Positions 16,866 to 26,608 are shown, counted from the stretch's first letter. The stretch is 60,051 nucleotides of DNA from an uncultured Bacteroidales bacterium (GCA_902489445.1 CABTZX010000007.1:1-60051); one strand, 5' to 3'. Notes: generated by a model from the sequence alone, not told the origin. Translations and numbers: made by a program.

Positions 16866-17918
16866 TTACACCGGCTTGGAAATAAGCCCCTGTTTATTGA
16901 GCTTCTTGGCTATCTTATCCAAAAGCCCGTTCACAAAAGCGCCGCTTTTCCCCGTTGAAAAAGCTTTTGCCAGCTCCACGTACTCATTGATAGTAACGGA
17001 GATAGGAATGTTCGGAAAGGTAAGCATTTCCGCCGTTCCCATACCAATCAGCACCGTATCGCATGCGGTTAACCGGTCACTATCCCAATTTTCCAGAAAC
17101 TCCTCTATAAGAGCGGCATTCCGATCCTTATGGCAAAGCGATGCACGAAGCAGTTCGTACGGGAATGATTCATCCTCTCCATCGTGATACATAGGCATAA
17201 TGGCTTCAGCGAACGGCTCTTCTTCGGAGGTACGCTTGAGCGTTTTCAGCACAAAATCCTTTTGTACCTCAACCGGAGCTATATCCAGCCGCACGGCGCT
17301 ATACGCAGTGCCTTCCGTTTTCAATTGCTCTATGGTTTGCTCCAGTTCATCGGCACCGGGCATCTCCTCTACCTCCATTTTCTCCGTATAGTCGTAGCTC
17401 CGATCCCAGTAGATATTGATATCCTGCAGCAGATCGTCCAATTGACGGCTCCGGAACAGATATCGCGTTAGCACGGAAAGCCAAAAGGATACATCTTCTT
17501 TATAGGTATGCGTTTTCTTTGTGGCGTATGTGGCGTAGAGCTTTGTAGAAAGAAGTTCGTCCAGCATGAGCCGAAGCGTTTCGTCGTACCGACGCCACGA
17601 CAGATCGCGCTCGCGCAGCTGATCCGAAAGAACTCGGCATTGATCAATTTTGGCGGCAAGACGGTTCTCTGCCAGTACCATATTGGGGTTACGGTCCTCT
17701 TCGCTTTGTATCAGACGCTTCTTGCGTCGTTCCATCTGCTCCGTATAGAGCGCGGTGAGCGATGGTACCAAATCCAACAGAAATAGGTATAGGTTTTGCG
17801 TTTCCTCCAAGGAGCGGCGCAGCTCGGCCTCACTTTCCGCAGCGGTTTCGCCCTCATTCAGACTTTGCGCGTATAATGCCTGAAATACCCTTATGCGTGC
17901 CAATGATCGATTTATCAT
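16866..17918 (-). CDS. nusB: Transcription antitermination factor NusB, enlarged form
   Basis: About 350 residues starting M-I-N-R-S-L-A-R-I-R-V-F-Q-A-L-Y-A, which is the NusB N-terminal helix. The canonical NusB is about 140 residues; this form has a long helical insertion rich in Arg/Glu/Leu (roughly residues 35-220), and the usual C-terminal part (D-R-L-T-A-C-D-T-V-L-I-G-M-G-T-A-E, then I-N-E-Y-V-E-L-A-K-A-F and F-V-N-G-L-L-D) follows. Long NusB proteins are usual in Bacteroidota. It joins the rRNA antitermination complex with NusE. The start at 17918 is supported by the promoter at 17949, which lies within the longer open frame. Confidence 0.92.
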   Translation of the reverse strand: MINRSLARIRVFQALYAQSLNEGETAAESEAELRRSLEETQNLYLFLLDLVPSLTALYTEQMERRKKRLIQSEEDRNPNMVLAENRLAAKIDQCRVLSDQLRERDLSWRRYDETLRLMLDELLSTKLYATYATKKTHTYKEDVSFWLSVLTRYLFRSRQLDDLLQDINIYWDRSYDYTEKMEVEEMPGADELEQTIEQLKTEGTAYSAVRLDIAPVEVQKDFVLKTLKRTSEEEPFAEAIMPMYHDGEDESFPYELLRASLCHKDRNAALIEEFLENWDSDRLTACDTVLIGMGTAEMLTFPNIPISVTINEYVELAKAFSTGKSGAFVNGLLDKIAKKLNKQGLISKPV

Positions 17919-17948
17919 ATCCGTGTTTCCTTCATCCTTTCGGCGCTG

Positions 17949-17956
17949 CAAAGGTA
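17949..17956 (-). promoter_or_regulatory. TAnnTTTG promoter for nusB
   Basis: TACCTTTG on the minus strand 31 bp before the nusB ATG. The 22-bp array at 18001 begins about 45 bp further upstream. Confidence 0.6.
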
Positions 17957-18000
17957 ACTATTTGGATGAATATCACCCGCCCCTACTACGTTTGGGCGAA

Positions 18001-18088
18001 AGGTATATAGGTTTCAAGTGATACTTATATAGGTATCGGGTGAGAGGTATATAGGTTTTGAGCGAGAGGTATATAGGTTTCGGGAGAG
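18001..18088. repeat. Four-unit 22-bp array (TATATA type)
   Basis: Units begin at 18001, 18023, 18045 and 18067, exactly 22 bp apart. Three begin AGGTATATAGG and one ACTTATATAGG, each followed by T-rich then G/A-rich bases ending GAG or GAT. The array lies between the glycosyltransferase stop and the nusB promoter. Confidence 0.92.
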
Positions 18089-18126
18089 CGAACTGATCCG
18101 ATCCGATCGGCTTTAGGGAAGCGCGT

Positions 18127-18858
18127 TCAGCGGACGGGGATGAAGAGGAAGCGGATATGGGCAGCAACGGTGCGCCCGAGTCCGTAATGGCGGCTCATTA
18201 TGCGGAAGCGTTCCTTCAGGCTCTCTATCTTGTACTTCCGACTGGCACCTCCTGCGCGGAAGTTACTCAGCACACGCGGCACGAAAAGCCGCGTCCGGCT
18301 GCGCGCAATCATCCTGATCGCCCAATCGTAATCGGACGAGAGCCGGTACCGCAGATTATACGGCAACACGATGCGCCGTGAAACTAACATCGATTGGTGA
18401 CAGACGAGCATTCCATCGAGAAAGCTCCTTTCGGTCAATTGCTTCGGCGGACGCAAGCGGCGCAAGTGCAGATCTTTCCCCTCGGCATCCACAATCATCG
18501 TATCACCGTACACAAAATCGGGTTGCTCGCCGGCTTGCACTTCAATTGCCTGCACCACCTCGGCAACCGTTTCCGTACTGCGCAGTGAGTCGCCGGCATT
18601 GAGGAACCAGAGATAATCGCCCGTTGCGCGGCAGATTCCCTTATTCATGGCATCGTAAATGCCCTTATCCGGCTCGCTGACTAACGCAGCATCGGGAGCC
18701 AGCACCTGCACGCGTGCCACAGTGCCGTCCGTAGAAGCTCCGTCCACAATGATATGCTCTATGTGCGGATAGCTCTGACCGACAACGCTTTGCAAGGTAG
18801 GTACGATCTCGTTTTCCGCATTTCGGCAAACGGTTATGATGCTAATCTTTAGGGGCAT
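18127..18858 (-). CDS. Family 2 glycosyltransferase
   Basis: About 243 residues with a GT-A fold: K-I-S-I-I-T-V-C-R-N-A at the N-terminus, V-D-G-A-S-T-D-G-T nucleotide-binding segment, E-P-D-K-G-I-Y-D-A-M-N-K-G and W-F-L-N-A-G-D-S-L (the DxD-like position), then H-Q-S-M-L-V and S-S-D-Y-D-W-A-I-R-M. It probably transfers a sugar onto a surface glycan or lipid-linked precursor in the cytoplasm. It stands alone with no other polysaccharide gene in reach, so acceptor and donor are unknown. The start at 18858 places the first strand directly at the N-terminus; the frame is open to 18891. Confidence 0.88.
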   Translation of the reverse strand: MPLKISIITVCRNAENEIVPTLQSVVGQSYPHIEHIIVDGASTDGTVARVQVLAPDAALVSEPDKGIYDAMNKGICRATGDYLWFLNAGDSLRSTETVAEVVQAIEVQAGEQPDFVYGDTMIVDAEGKDLHLRRLRPPKQLTERSFLDGMLVCHQSMLVSRRIVLPYNLRYRLSSDYDWAIRMIARSRTRLFVPRVLSNFRAGGASRKYKIESLKERFRIMSRHYGLGRTVAAHIRFLFIPVR

Positions 18859-18950
18859 TGCGCAAATTGTTCCTTCATCCGCATCTATCAACGCGCAAGC
18901 AAATAGGTATATTGTTTTTGATTAAGGCTTTGTCGCTCGCCAACCAACGC

Positions 18951-19121
18951 GATCATCGGAATTAATCGGAGTTGATCGGAGTAGATCAGATTAGTTCGGA
19001 TTGGTTCGGATACCCTTCTTCGTTCGGTCTGCCATACCTATATACCTTTCGCAGGCTACGATACGTTAGGATACACTTCGATACGTTTCGATACAGTTTA
19101 ATACGTTTCGATACATTTCGG
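18951..19121 (+). repeat. Interrupted 10-bp phased repeat before murF-alr
   Basis: Six decamers of the ATCGGA/TTCGGA kind run from 18951 to about 19013, then a break of some 46 bp that includes a TATATACC word, then about six decamers of the ATACGTTTCG/ATACACTTCG kind (19060-19121). The order of types is the same as in the array at 7621. It ends 16 bp before a TATCTTTG promoter. The rest of 18859-19230 holds only the promoter and the leader of murF-alr. Confidence 0.9.
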
Positions 19122-19136
19122 GGGTGGGCGGTGTTG

Positions 19137-19144
19137 TATCTTTG
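19137..19144 (+). promoter_or_regulatory. TAnnTTTG promoter for the murF-alr operon
   Basis: TATCTTTG directly after the decamer array, 86 bp before the murF-alr ATG. Confidence 0.65.
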
Positions 19145-19230
19145 CAAATGCTTTTACGGTGGGGTCTTTTGCCTTTCACGGGTAAAGCAGTAAATTTGTA
19201 CAAAGGAAGAATAGGAAGGGCTACGAGAAA

Positions 19231-21711
19231 ATGGATTACGGCATAAAAGAAATAGCGGAATGCGTGCACCCGGTGCGCGTATTGCTCCGGAACGAACAGC
19301 AAATTAAGCATATACTGACGGACAGCCGCTCGCTAACCGAGGCGGAGAGCACGCTGTTCTTTGCCCTGAGAACGCTCACGGGCGACGGGCACCGCTACAT
19401 CAAAGCACTATACGAACACGACGTCCGCGCCTTTGTTGTGGCGCAAGATGCCCTCATCGACGACGAAATAGTCGCCCACGCCAATATCATTTACGTACGC
19501 GATCCGTTAGATGCGCTGCAACGCTTGGCGGGTACGTGGCGTAACCGCTTCCGCATACCGGTAGCCGCCATCACGGGCAGCAACGGCAAAACGACGGTGA
19601 AAGAGTTTCTTTATCAGTTACTTTCGCCCACCCGCAAGGTGGTTCGCTCGCCACGGAGCTTCAATTCGCAGTTGGGGGTGCCGCTGTCGCTCCTCAAAAT
19701 AGAGGCGGAGGACGAGATCGCCGTGATTGAAGCAGGCATCTCGCAACCGGCTGAGATGGAACGCTTGGAGCGGATAATCCGCCCCGATTACGGCGTTATT
19801 ACCAATATCGGTCAGGCACATCAGGAGAATTTTATCAATACCGCGGAAAAGTTGGACGAAAAACTTCGCCTTTTCCGCAACAGCAAGGTAATTGTGTACA
19901 ACGCGGATGATGCGGAAATTACCGAAGGACTGGCTCGCAACGGCTTGCAAACGCGTGCCGTGGGCTGGAGCCTCAAGGATAAAGGAGCGGCTCTTTTTGT
20001 GCAAAGCGTTGAAAGAGAGAGTGCTGCCACAGAGGTCCGCTTTACCTTTTCAGGAAAGGAATATACCTTTACCTTACCCTTTACGGATAAGGCATCGCTG
20101 GAAAACGTACTGCACGCGCTCCTGCTCATAGGGCAATTGGATGCCGAAAGCCTTGCGCTCGCCGTGCCTCGCGTAGCTAAGCTCGAACCGGTAGAGATGC
20201 GTTTGGAGGTAAAAGAGGGCGGCGAAGGCAACATCATTGTCAACGATGCGTACAACAACGATATCAATTCGCTCGAAATTGCCCTCGATTTCATGCAAAG
20301 ACGCGCTCGGCACGCCGATAAACGGCGCGTACTGATCCTGTCGGACATACTACAAAGTGCCTATCTGACGCGAAGCCTCTACCGAATGGTAGCCGATATG
20401 GTCAAACGGTACGAATGCGACGAAATTATCGGTATCGGGCGTGAAATATCGGGCTACAGAGAGTGCTTCAAAGATATTGAGGGGCATTTTTTCACCGATA
20501 CGGAGGCGTTCCTCCACTCTGCACTCCCGGCAACGATAAAAGAGAGCGTTATATTGGTAAAAGGCGCACGCAAATACCGATTTGAAGCCATTGTGGAGCG
20601 ATTGGCTCAGAAGATTAACGAAACCGTATTGGAGATTAATCTAGAGGCTATGGCAGAAAATGTGCGGAACGTACGTAAGCATATACCCGATGGGGTAAAA
20701 GTGATGGCAATGGTTAAGGCAAATGCCTATGGGACAGGAGCCTACGAAACAGCCAAAATGCTTGAGGAGCAGCACATCGATGCGCTTGCAGTAGCGGTAG
20801 CGGACGAGGGCAAGGAATTGCGCAAAAAGGGCATTCTAACGCCTATCGTAGTGATGGATCCGGAAGTGAACGCCTTTTCCACACTGATCGATTATAACCT
20901 CGAACCGGTAGTATTCTCTATGCCACAGCTCGAAGAGCTTTACCACAAAATAGATCGGCAGGGATTCAACCACTTTCACGTACATTTGGAAATCGACAGC
21001 GGTATGCATCGCTTGGGATTTGCCCCCGCAGATGCGGACAAATTGGCACATTGGCTCAGCGAACAGAATGTTCTTAGCGTGCGGAGCGTCTTCTCCCACT
21101 TGGCGGCAGCAGACGAACCTGCAGAGGATGAGTTTACGTTGCGCCAAATAGCTACCTTTTCCGATGCCTACGAACGTATGGCTGCCATTTTGGGGTATAG
21201 ACCGATAAAGCACATTCTCAATAGCGCCGGCATAATGCGCTTCCCACAATACGCCTTCGATATGGTACGTTTGGGAATAGGACTTTATGGCGTATCGCCA
21301 ACCAATGGCACAGAGTTTGCATCAGTAGTTACGCTACGTACCACATTACTACAAACAACCGACATTCCGGCAGGCGATACCATCGGATACGGTCGGCACG
21401 GCATTTTGCCGCAAGGCGGTACCATCGGCATCATTCCGGTGGGTTACGCCGATGGGTACGATCGTCGTTTTGGATGCGGCGTAGGCAAAGTGGCCATTCG
21501 CGGGAAACTGTATCCCACAATTGGCAATATCTGTATGGATACCTGTATGATTGACCTTACGGGCAGCGATGCACGCCCCGGCGACAAAGTGACCCTCTTT
21601 GGCGGTGACGCACCGGACTTATGTGCATTGGCTGCATCCGTTGGCACCATTCCGTACGAGATATTATCGCACATGGCAAACCGTATTCAGCGCGTATACT
21701 ATAGGGGTTAA
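19231..21711 (+). CDS. Bifunctional MurF ligase / alanine racemase fusion
   Basis: An 826-residue fusion. The first part (about 1-455) is a Mur ligase with the ATP-binding G-S-N-G-K-T-T at 116-122, N-D-A-Y-N-N-D and D-I-L-Q-S motifs; it adds D-Ala-D-Ala to the UDP-MurNAc tripeptide. The second part (about 460-826) is a PLP alanine racemase with V-K-A-N-A-Y-G and the PLP lysine at residue 496, R-L-G-I-G-L-Y-G, and G-Y-A-D-G-Y-D near the C-terminus. It supplies D-alanine for the same pathway. The fusion is typical for Bacteroidota, not an artefact: there is no stop or frame change between the parts. It is first in an operon with dnaG (5-bp gap). Confidence 0.95.
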   Translation: MDYGIKEIAECVHPVRVLLRNEQQIKHILTDSRSLTEAESTLFFALRTLTGDGHRYIKALYEHDVRAFVVAQDALIDDEIVAHANIIYVRDPLDALQRLAGTWRNRFRIPVAAITGSNGKTTVKEFLYQLLSPTRKVVRSPRSFNSQLGVPLSLLKIEAEDEIAVIEAGISQPAEMERLERIIRPDYGVITNIGQAHQENFINTAEKLDEKLRLFRNSKVIVYNADDAEITEGLARNGLQTRAVGWSLKDKGAALFVQSVERESAATEVRFTFSGKEYTFTLPFTDKASLENVLHALLLIGQLDAESLALAVPRVAKLEPVEMRLEVKEGGEGNIIVNDAYNNDINSLEIALDFMQRRARHADKRRVLILSDILQSAYLTRSLYRMVADMVKRYECDEIIGIGREISGYRECFKDIEGHFFTDTEAFLHSALPATIKESVILVKGARKYRFEAIVERLAQKINETVLEINLEAMAENVRNVRKHIPDGVKVMAMVKANAYGTGAYETAKMLEEQHIDALAVAVADEGKELRKKGILTPIVVMDPEVNAFSTLIDYNLEPVVFSMPQLEELYHKIDRQGFNHFHVHLEIDSGMHRLGFAPADADKLAHWLSEQNVLSVRSVFSHLAAADEPAEDEFTLRQIATFSDAYERMAAILGYRPIKHILNSAGIMRFPQYAFDMVRLGIGLYGVSPTNGTEFASVVTLRTTLLQTTDIPAGDTIGYGRHGILPQGGTIGIIPVGYADGYDRRFGCGVGKVAIRGKLYPTIGNICMDTCMIDLTGSDARPGDKVTLFGGDAPDLCALAASVGTIPYEILSHMANRIQRVYYRG

Positions 21712-21716
21712 CCCAT

Positions 21717-23699
21717 ATGATTGACGAAGCTACCAAACAGAAGATATTCGATGCCGCCAACATAGTAGAGGTGGTGAGCGACTACGTCACGCTGCGTAAG
21801 CGCGGAGTGAACTATGTTGGCTTGTGCCCGTTCCATAACGATCGGCGCCCCTCTTTCTACGTTTCGCCGTCAAAGAATATCTGCAAATGCTTTGCCTGCG
21901 GTGAGGGCGGTACGCCCATATCGTTCCTGATGAAGCTCGAGAAGCTGTCGTTCCCCGATGCGCTTAAACGTTTGGCGCAAAAGTACCATATTCCCGTAGT
22001 GGAAAAAGAGCTGACCGATGAGGAACGAGCAAAGCAAAACGAAGCGGAAAGCATGTATTTGGCACAAAAGTTTGCTGCCGAATTTTTCCAAAAGGTGCTT
22101 CTGGAAAGTACGGAAGGCGCTTCCGTGGCGCTGCCTTACCTAAGAGGTCGCGGCATTACACGCGCTTTAATCGATAAGTTCGGTATCGGCTACGCCCCAA
22201 AAGCGCAAGCCTCCCTCATCGGCAAAGCGACGGAAGAGGGCTACAATGCGCAATATTTTTACGAAACCGGCTTGGCAACGCCGGCAGACGAGCTTCGCCC
22301 CATGCGAGATCGCTTTCGCGAACGGGTAATGTTTCCCATCTTCAGCGTGAGCGGACGCATAGTCGGATTCGGCGGTCGTATTCTGTCGCGCACGGTAAAG
22401 ACCGCCAAATACATAAACTCACCCGAAAGCCCCATCTACTCAAAGAGCAACGAGCTGTACGGACTATACCAAGCGAAAAAAGCGATCGGTAGCGCCGACA
22501 AATGTTTCGTGGTTGAGGGATATATGGACGTAATCGCGCTGCACAAGGCAGGCATCGAAAATGTGGTTGCCACCAGTGGAACCGCGCTCACGTTACAGCA
22601 AATCCGCCTCATTCGTCGGTTCACCGAGCATGTAACCCTATTCTTTGACGGCGATGCCGCCGGGATTAAGGCGGCGGTGCGTGGCGTCGATCTGATGCTG
22701 GAAGCGGGCATTCACATCAAAGTACTGGTGCTGCCGCCCGAACATGACCCGGATTCGTTCGTCCAAACCCATAGCACAAGCGAAATAGAAGCCTACATCG
22801 CGGCAAACGAAAAGGACTTTGTCACCTTTAAAACAGAGCTTTACGGCGAAGAGATGCAAAAAAGCCCCGTAGAGCGTGCCGCCCTTACCAACGAACTACT
22901 ACAGACCATTGCGCGCATCCCCGATCCGATCGAGCGAAGCTACTCTGTTCAAGGCGTGGCGCAAGCCCTCCACACGGACGAAGAACTGCTCCTGCGGCAA
23001 ATTAGGCAGATACGTGCCAAAAAGATGGGTGCTACCCTTCCGCAAGCCGCTCCAACGCTGATTGTACCGGGTCGCCCAGCCGCCACCTCCGCTCAAGCAT
23101 CAACTGCCAAGCCCGTGGCGCAACTTTCCGTGAACGAACGCGCTCTGTTGCGCGAAATCATTCGCCACGGCTCGTTCATTTTTGACCTTCAGAGCGCCGA
23201 CGGCAGTATTGAATCCTATTCATTGGCAGCCTTTGTGCAAACAGCTCTTGCCGCAGATAATATCGACGATTGCTCCCCCCTTTTCGTTACATGTTTGGAC
23301 GAGTGCATCGCTCTTTTGGAGCAAAACAGCAGTGCCGACCCATCCGTTTACTTTGCGAACCATGAGGATGCCCAAATTGCCCGCATCGCTTTGGATCTGC
23401 TGAGCGATAAATACCGTCTGAGCCGCTATTCGCTTGAATCGATGGGTATAGCGCAAGAGAACGATTTGCCCGATGCCGCTACCCTATTGGATACCGTTGC
23501 CCGATTAGTGAACGGCATCAAAGCGGAATTTGTAAGCCGCCGCATAGACGAATGCACCGCACAGCTCGCCTCGCTCGGTAGTGATAATTCGGAGGAAAAC
23601 CGGCTCCGCACGGCAGAACTCTTGGAATCATTGCAACAACTCAACGAACAAAAAAAAGCACTTGCCCAAAGTTTAGGGCAGCGCACCATCATCCCATAG
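21717..23699 (+). CDS. dnaG: DNA primase
   Basis: A 660-residue protein with a CHC2-type zinc-binding site (Cys37, His40, Cys58, Cys61), an RNA-polymerase-like core, and a TOPRIM domain with V-V-E-G-Y-M-D-V and F-D-G-D-A-A-G motifs near residues 260-310. The C-terminal 200 residues are less conserved and should bind the replicative helicase. It makes the RNA primers for replication. It begins 5 bp after murF-alr, so it is co-transcribed with it. Confidence 0.97.
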   Translation: MIDEATKQKIFDAANIVEVVSDYVTLRKRGVNYVGLCPFHNDRRPSFYVSPSKNICKCFACGEGGTPISFLMKLEKLSFPDALKRLAQKYHIPVVEKELTDEERAKQNEAESMYLAQKFAAEFFQKVLLESTEGASVALPYLRGRGITRALIDKFGIGYAPKAQASLIGKATEEGYNAQYFYETGLATPADELRPMRDRFRERVMFPIFSVSGRIVGFGGRILSRTVKTAKYINSPESPIYSKSNELYGLYQAKKAIGSADKCFVVEGYMDVIALHKAGIENVVATSGTALTLQQIRLIRRFTEHVTLFFDGDAAGIKAAVRGVDLMLEAGIHIKVLVLPPEHDPDSFVQTHSTSEIEAYIAANEKDFVTFKTELYGEEMQKSPVERAALTNELLQTIARIPDPIERSYSVQGVAQALHTDEELLLRQIRQIRAKKMGATLPQAAPTLIVPGRPAATSAQASTAKPVAQLSVNERALLREIIRHGSFIFDLQSADGSIESYSLAAFVQTALAADNIDDCSPLFVTCLDECIALLEQNSSADPSVYFANHEDAQIARIALDLLSDKYRLSRYSLESMGIAQENDLPDAATLLDTVARLVNGIKAEFVSRRIDECTAQLASLGSDNSEENRLRTAELLESLQQLNEQKKALAQSLGQRTIIP

Positions 23700-23711
23700 C
23701 CCGATAAGTAT

Positions 23712-24941
23712 ATGCCTATTGTACCCCAAAATCATACGGATCAAATAACCGCTTCCGTTGTACTCAAGCGCGATCGCGAAGCCTCTCTGCAGCGCAAACA
23801 CACGTGGCTTTTCAGCGGAGCGGTGGCGCGCGTCGAAGGGAAGCCCCTTCCGGGCGATTTGGTGCGAATCTGCACCGCGGAAGGCAAGGCGGTTGCCGTA
23901 GGTTTTTACGAAGGAGAATCCATATTTGTACGGATTATCTCATTTTCACCGGATACCTTTACGGACATCGAAACGCTACTTCGCGAGCGGCTTTTCGCGG
24001 CTTTTCGCCTGCGAAAGAGCCTCGGATTGATGCGCCCCGATAATAATGTCTTCCGATTGGTCTACGGCGAAGGCGACGCACTGCCCGGGCTGATTGTGGA
24101 TATATACGGCTCCACGGCGGTGCTGCAGGCGCATACCGCGGCAATGTACCGGAGACGGCAAATCATCGCAACCCTATTACAGGAAATTTTCCCCGAACAG
24201 GGCATCCGCGCGGTATTCGACAAATCGGCTGCCACATTGCCGGAAACGCTCGAACTCTCTACCCTCAACAGCTATTTAATCGGTACCTCTTCGGACGAAC
24301 CTTTATACGAAAACGGCCTTCGCATCGCTGCCGATTGGATACACGGGCAAAAGACCGGCTTCTTTATCGACCAACGCGAGAACCGAGCTTTAGTAGCTCA
24401 GCATGCCGCATCGCGACGCGTGCTCAATCTCTTCTCCTACACAGGCGGCTTTTCTCTATATGCATTGCGCGGTGGTGCCACCGAGGTGGTTTCCCTGGAT
24501 AGCAGCAAACGCGCCACGGAAGCGGCGGAGGATGCCGTAAAGCTTAACTTTGACGCGGCAACCGCATCCCGTCACCAAACGGTTACAGAGGACGCGTTTG
24601 ATTATCTGAACCGTTTGGAAGCGGATCGCTTCGACCTAATTATTGTGGATCCACCCGCTTTTGCCAAACGAAGAGGTAATATAAAGAATGCGCTGAACGG
24701 CTACCGCAAACTGAATCGTGCCGTATTAGAGAAAGTGGCCCCCGGAGGATTGGTGTTCACCTTTAGCTGCTCGCAGTTGGTTTCGGCGCAGGATTTCCGC
24801 TTGGCATTGCTTACCGCTTCGCTGGAGGCAGGTCGTTCCGTGCGCATACTGAGGCAACTGGAGCAGGCTCCGTGCCATCCCATCAACATCTGCCACCCCG
24901 AAACGGAATATCTAAAGGGATTGCTCCTCTACGTCGAATAA
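23712..24941 (+). CDS. rlmI: Class I rRNA methyltransferase, RlmI-like
   Basis: A 409-residue protein with an N-terminal PUA domain (about 15-90, with H-T-W-L-F-S-G-A-V), a central domain, and a Rossmann-type methyltransferase: V-L-N-L-F-S-Y-T-G-G-F-S for S-adenosylmethionine binding and I-V-D-P-P-A-F-A-K for catalysis. This arrangement fits RlmI, which makes m5C1962 in 23S rRNA; the exact target base is inferred from the family. It lies 12 bp after dnaG and ends the operon before a terminator at 24964. Confidence 0.87.
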   Translation: MPIVPQNHTDQITASVVLKRDREASLQRKHTWLFSGAVARVEGKPLPGDLVRICTAEGKAVAVGFYEGESIFVRIISFSPDTFTDIETLLRERLFAAFRLRKSLGLMRPDNNVFRLVYGEGDALPGLIVDIYGSTAVLQAHTAAMYRRRQIIATLLQEIFPEQGIRAVFDKSAATLPETLELSTLNSYLIGTSSDEPLYENGLRIAADWIHGQKTGFFIDQRENRALVAQHAASRRVLNLFSYTGGFSLYALRGGATEVVSLDSSKRATEAAEDAVKLNFDAATASRHQTVTEDAFDYLNRLEADRFDLIIVDPPAFAKRRGNIKNALNGYRKLNRAVLEKVAPGGLVFTFSCSQLVSAQDFRLALLTASLEAGRSVRILRQLEQAPCHPINICHPETEYLKGLLLYVE

Positions 24942-24963
24942 CTATATATTGTAACTCATTATA

Positions 24964-24995
24964 AGAGACCTTTGCTCAAGGGTCTCTTTTTTTTG
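24964..24995 (+). terminator. Rho-independent terminator of the murF-alr/dnaG/rlmI operon
   Basis: Stem AGAGACC (24964-24970) with GGTCTCT (24981-24987), then a run of eight T. It lies 22 bp after the rlmI stop. Confidence 0.85.
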
Positions 24996-25022
24996 CTCCC
25001 AACAGTACCTCCCAATCAAAAA

Positions 25023-25110
25023 AGGTATATAGGTTTGAGACGAAAGGTATATAAGTTCCGAGCAATAGGTATATACCTATTTCCGCAGAGGTATATACCT
25101 TTTGTTGGGA
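25023..25110. repeat. Four-unit 22-bp array (TATATA type) between convergent genes
   Basis: Units start at 25023, 25045, 25067 and 25089 (22 bp each), each opening with AGGTATATA. The array lies between the terminator after rlmI and the end of the convergent YihY gene. No gene starts here, so these units cannot be promoter parts. Confidence 0.93.
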
Positions 25111-25132
25111 GGGTTAGACGGGGCTACCGCAA

Positions 25133-26608
25133 TCAGAGCTCCTTCTGTTCCGTTCCCAAAGGTAAATCTTTAACGAGCGTTTGCGAAGTTACGTTGCTAA
25201 ATCCGTCACGTGAGCGGAGCACGTACTGCCATTCGGGAGCAAAACGCTCTGTTTCGTCCACTTTAAAGTTCTCACTTCCGCGTTGATCGATCTTGGTTAA
25301 GAGTAGCCCCACGGTGAGTTGATTCGGATCCATTGCCGGCAGATAGCGGCGCACATTGGTACGCTTATGCCGATTGATCACCTCTGTGAGCACGCCCACC
25401 TCAAGCAATTCGCTCACAATTCGCCCGGTCAGCAGTGGCGGTATATTGCACAGGCGCGCCATCGTGCCCACGCTGTAGGGCTCGGTTCCGTCCGGATGGA
25501 CAAAGCGCTTCATCACATGCGCCGCAATGATGAGGGATAGGAAGTCGTGGAACCGTCGCGAAATGCGTTCCGCCTCCTTTTGGTAGTAGAAATTATCCAC
25601 ATTCTGAATGGCAAAGCACATTTTAGCTGCCATCAAGGTTATGAGCCACGTGAGCTGCATCCAGAGCAAAAGAAGTAAAAACGCCGCTACACTCCCGTAA
25701 ATGGCGTTGTACTTGGTAATCCAAAGCACGCCGTTAATGTATAAGAGCTGGAAGATTTGGAAGGCAACCCCTGCTATGGTGCCCGAAATGAGCGCCGGCA
25801 CAAAGCGAACATGCGTATTGGGCAGTGCCATAAACAGCCCCGTAAAGACCAGTATAATAAGCACATAGGGCAATATGTTAAAGAGCTGCTCAGCAACGGG
25901 GCCAATGATGGCGTATTCGCTCAGGAACGTATTGTTAATAGTGCTCATAAAGATGGTCAACCCGCTGGATGCCGTGATGAAAATCGGCAGGAGGAGGAGC
26001 ATTCCCATATAGTTGGCTATTCGGCTTCGCATGGAGCGGTTATGCCGCGTATCCCAAATCTCGTTGAACGTATTCTCTATAGTGGAAAGCAGCGAAAATA
26101 CCGTATAGAAGAGCAAAATCAAACCGATTCCCACAAAGTAACCGCTCTTAACGTGCGTGAGGTAGTTCTCCACGTAACCGAAGGCTTGATTCAATTCTTC
26201 GCGATGAGTGGGCAAATACTCATAGAGAAATGAGGAGATCATATCCTGCACCCCGAAGCCTTTGGCAATACCTACAATGACCGCCAAAAGCGGAATAATG
26301 GCGAGTACCGTGCTGTAAGCGAGCGAAGTAGCCTTGCGCCCAATGCGGTCGTCGGTATAACCCTTTGCGGTAACATAAATCACTTTGAGCGCGCCAACGC
26401 CAAAACGCTTAAATCCTTTGAGGTCACTGCTCTCGTAGTGCCACATCTCGCTGTTAATGAAGTGCTTGGCTCGTTTAATGGAAAAACCGATCCGCTTGCC
26501 GAGAGAGGGTTTCTTCGGGGCATCGGTGGCGTTCGGCGTACGGGCTCCCGACTTCCGGATAGCGACGAGGCGCTTCCTTGGTTGACGCTTTGTTTTCTTC
26601 TGCAGCAT
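25133..26608 (-). CDS. YihY/BrkB family inner-membrane protein
   Basis: About 491 residues. A basic N-terminus is followed by six hydrophobic segments between about residues 75 and 330 with the family pattern R-K-A-T-S-L-A-Y-S-T-V-L-A-I-I-P-L and a late L-L-L-L-W-M-Q-L-T-W. A cytoplasmic C-terminal region with a winged-helix-like part (M-A-R-L-C-N-I-P-P-L-L-T-G-R-I-V) follows. This is the YihY family once misnamed ribonuclease BN; its role, perhaps in envelope or transport, is not settled. The frame is open to 26722, but codons before 26608 look unlike protein, and the basic M-L-Q-K-K start is better. Confidence 0.85.
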   Translation of the reverse strand: MLQKKTKRQPRKRLVAIRKSGARTPNATDAPKKPSLGKRIGFSIKRAKHFINSEMWHYESSDLKGFKRFGVGALKVIYVTAKGYTDDRIGRKATSLAYSTVLAIIPLLAVIVGIAKGFGVQDMISSFLYEYLPTHREELNQAFGYVENYLTHVKSGYFVGIGLILLFYTVFSLLSTIENTFNEIWDTRHNRSMRSRIANYMGMLLLLPIFITASSGLTIFMSTINNTFLSEYAIIGPVAEQLFNILPYVLIILVFTGLFMALPNTHVRFVPALISGTIAGVAFQIFQLLYINGVLWITKYNAIYGSVAAFLLLLLWMQLTWLITLMAAKMCFAIQNVDNFYYQKEAERISRRFHDFLSLIIAAHVMKRFVHPDGTEPYSVGTMARLCNIPPLLTGRIVSELLEVGVLTEVINRHKRTNVRRYLPAMDPNQLTVGLLLTKIDQRGSENFKVDETERFAPEWQYVLRSRDGFSNVTSQTLVKDLPLGTEQKEL

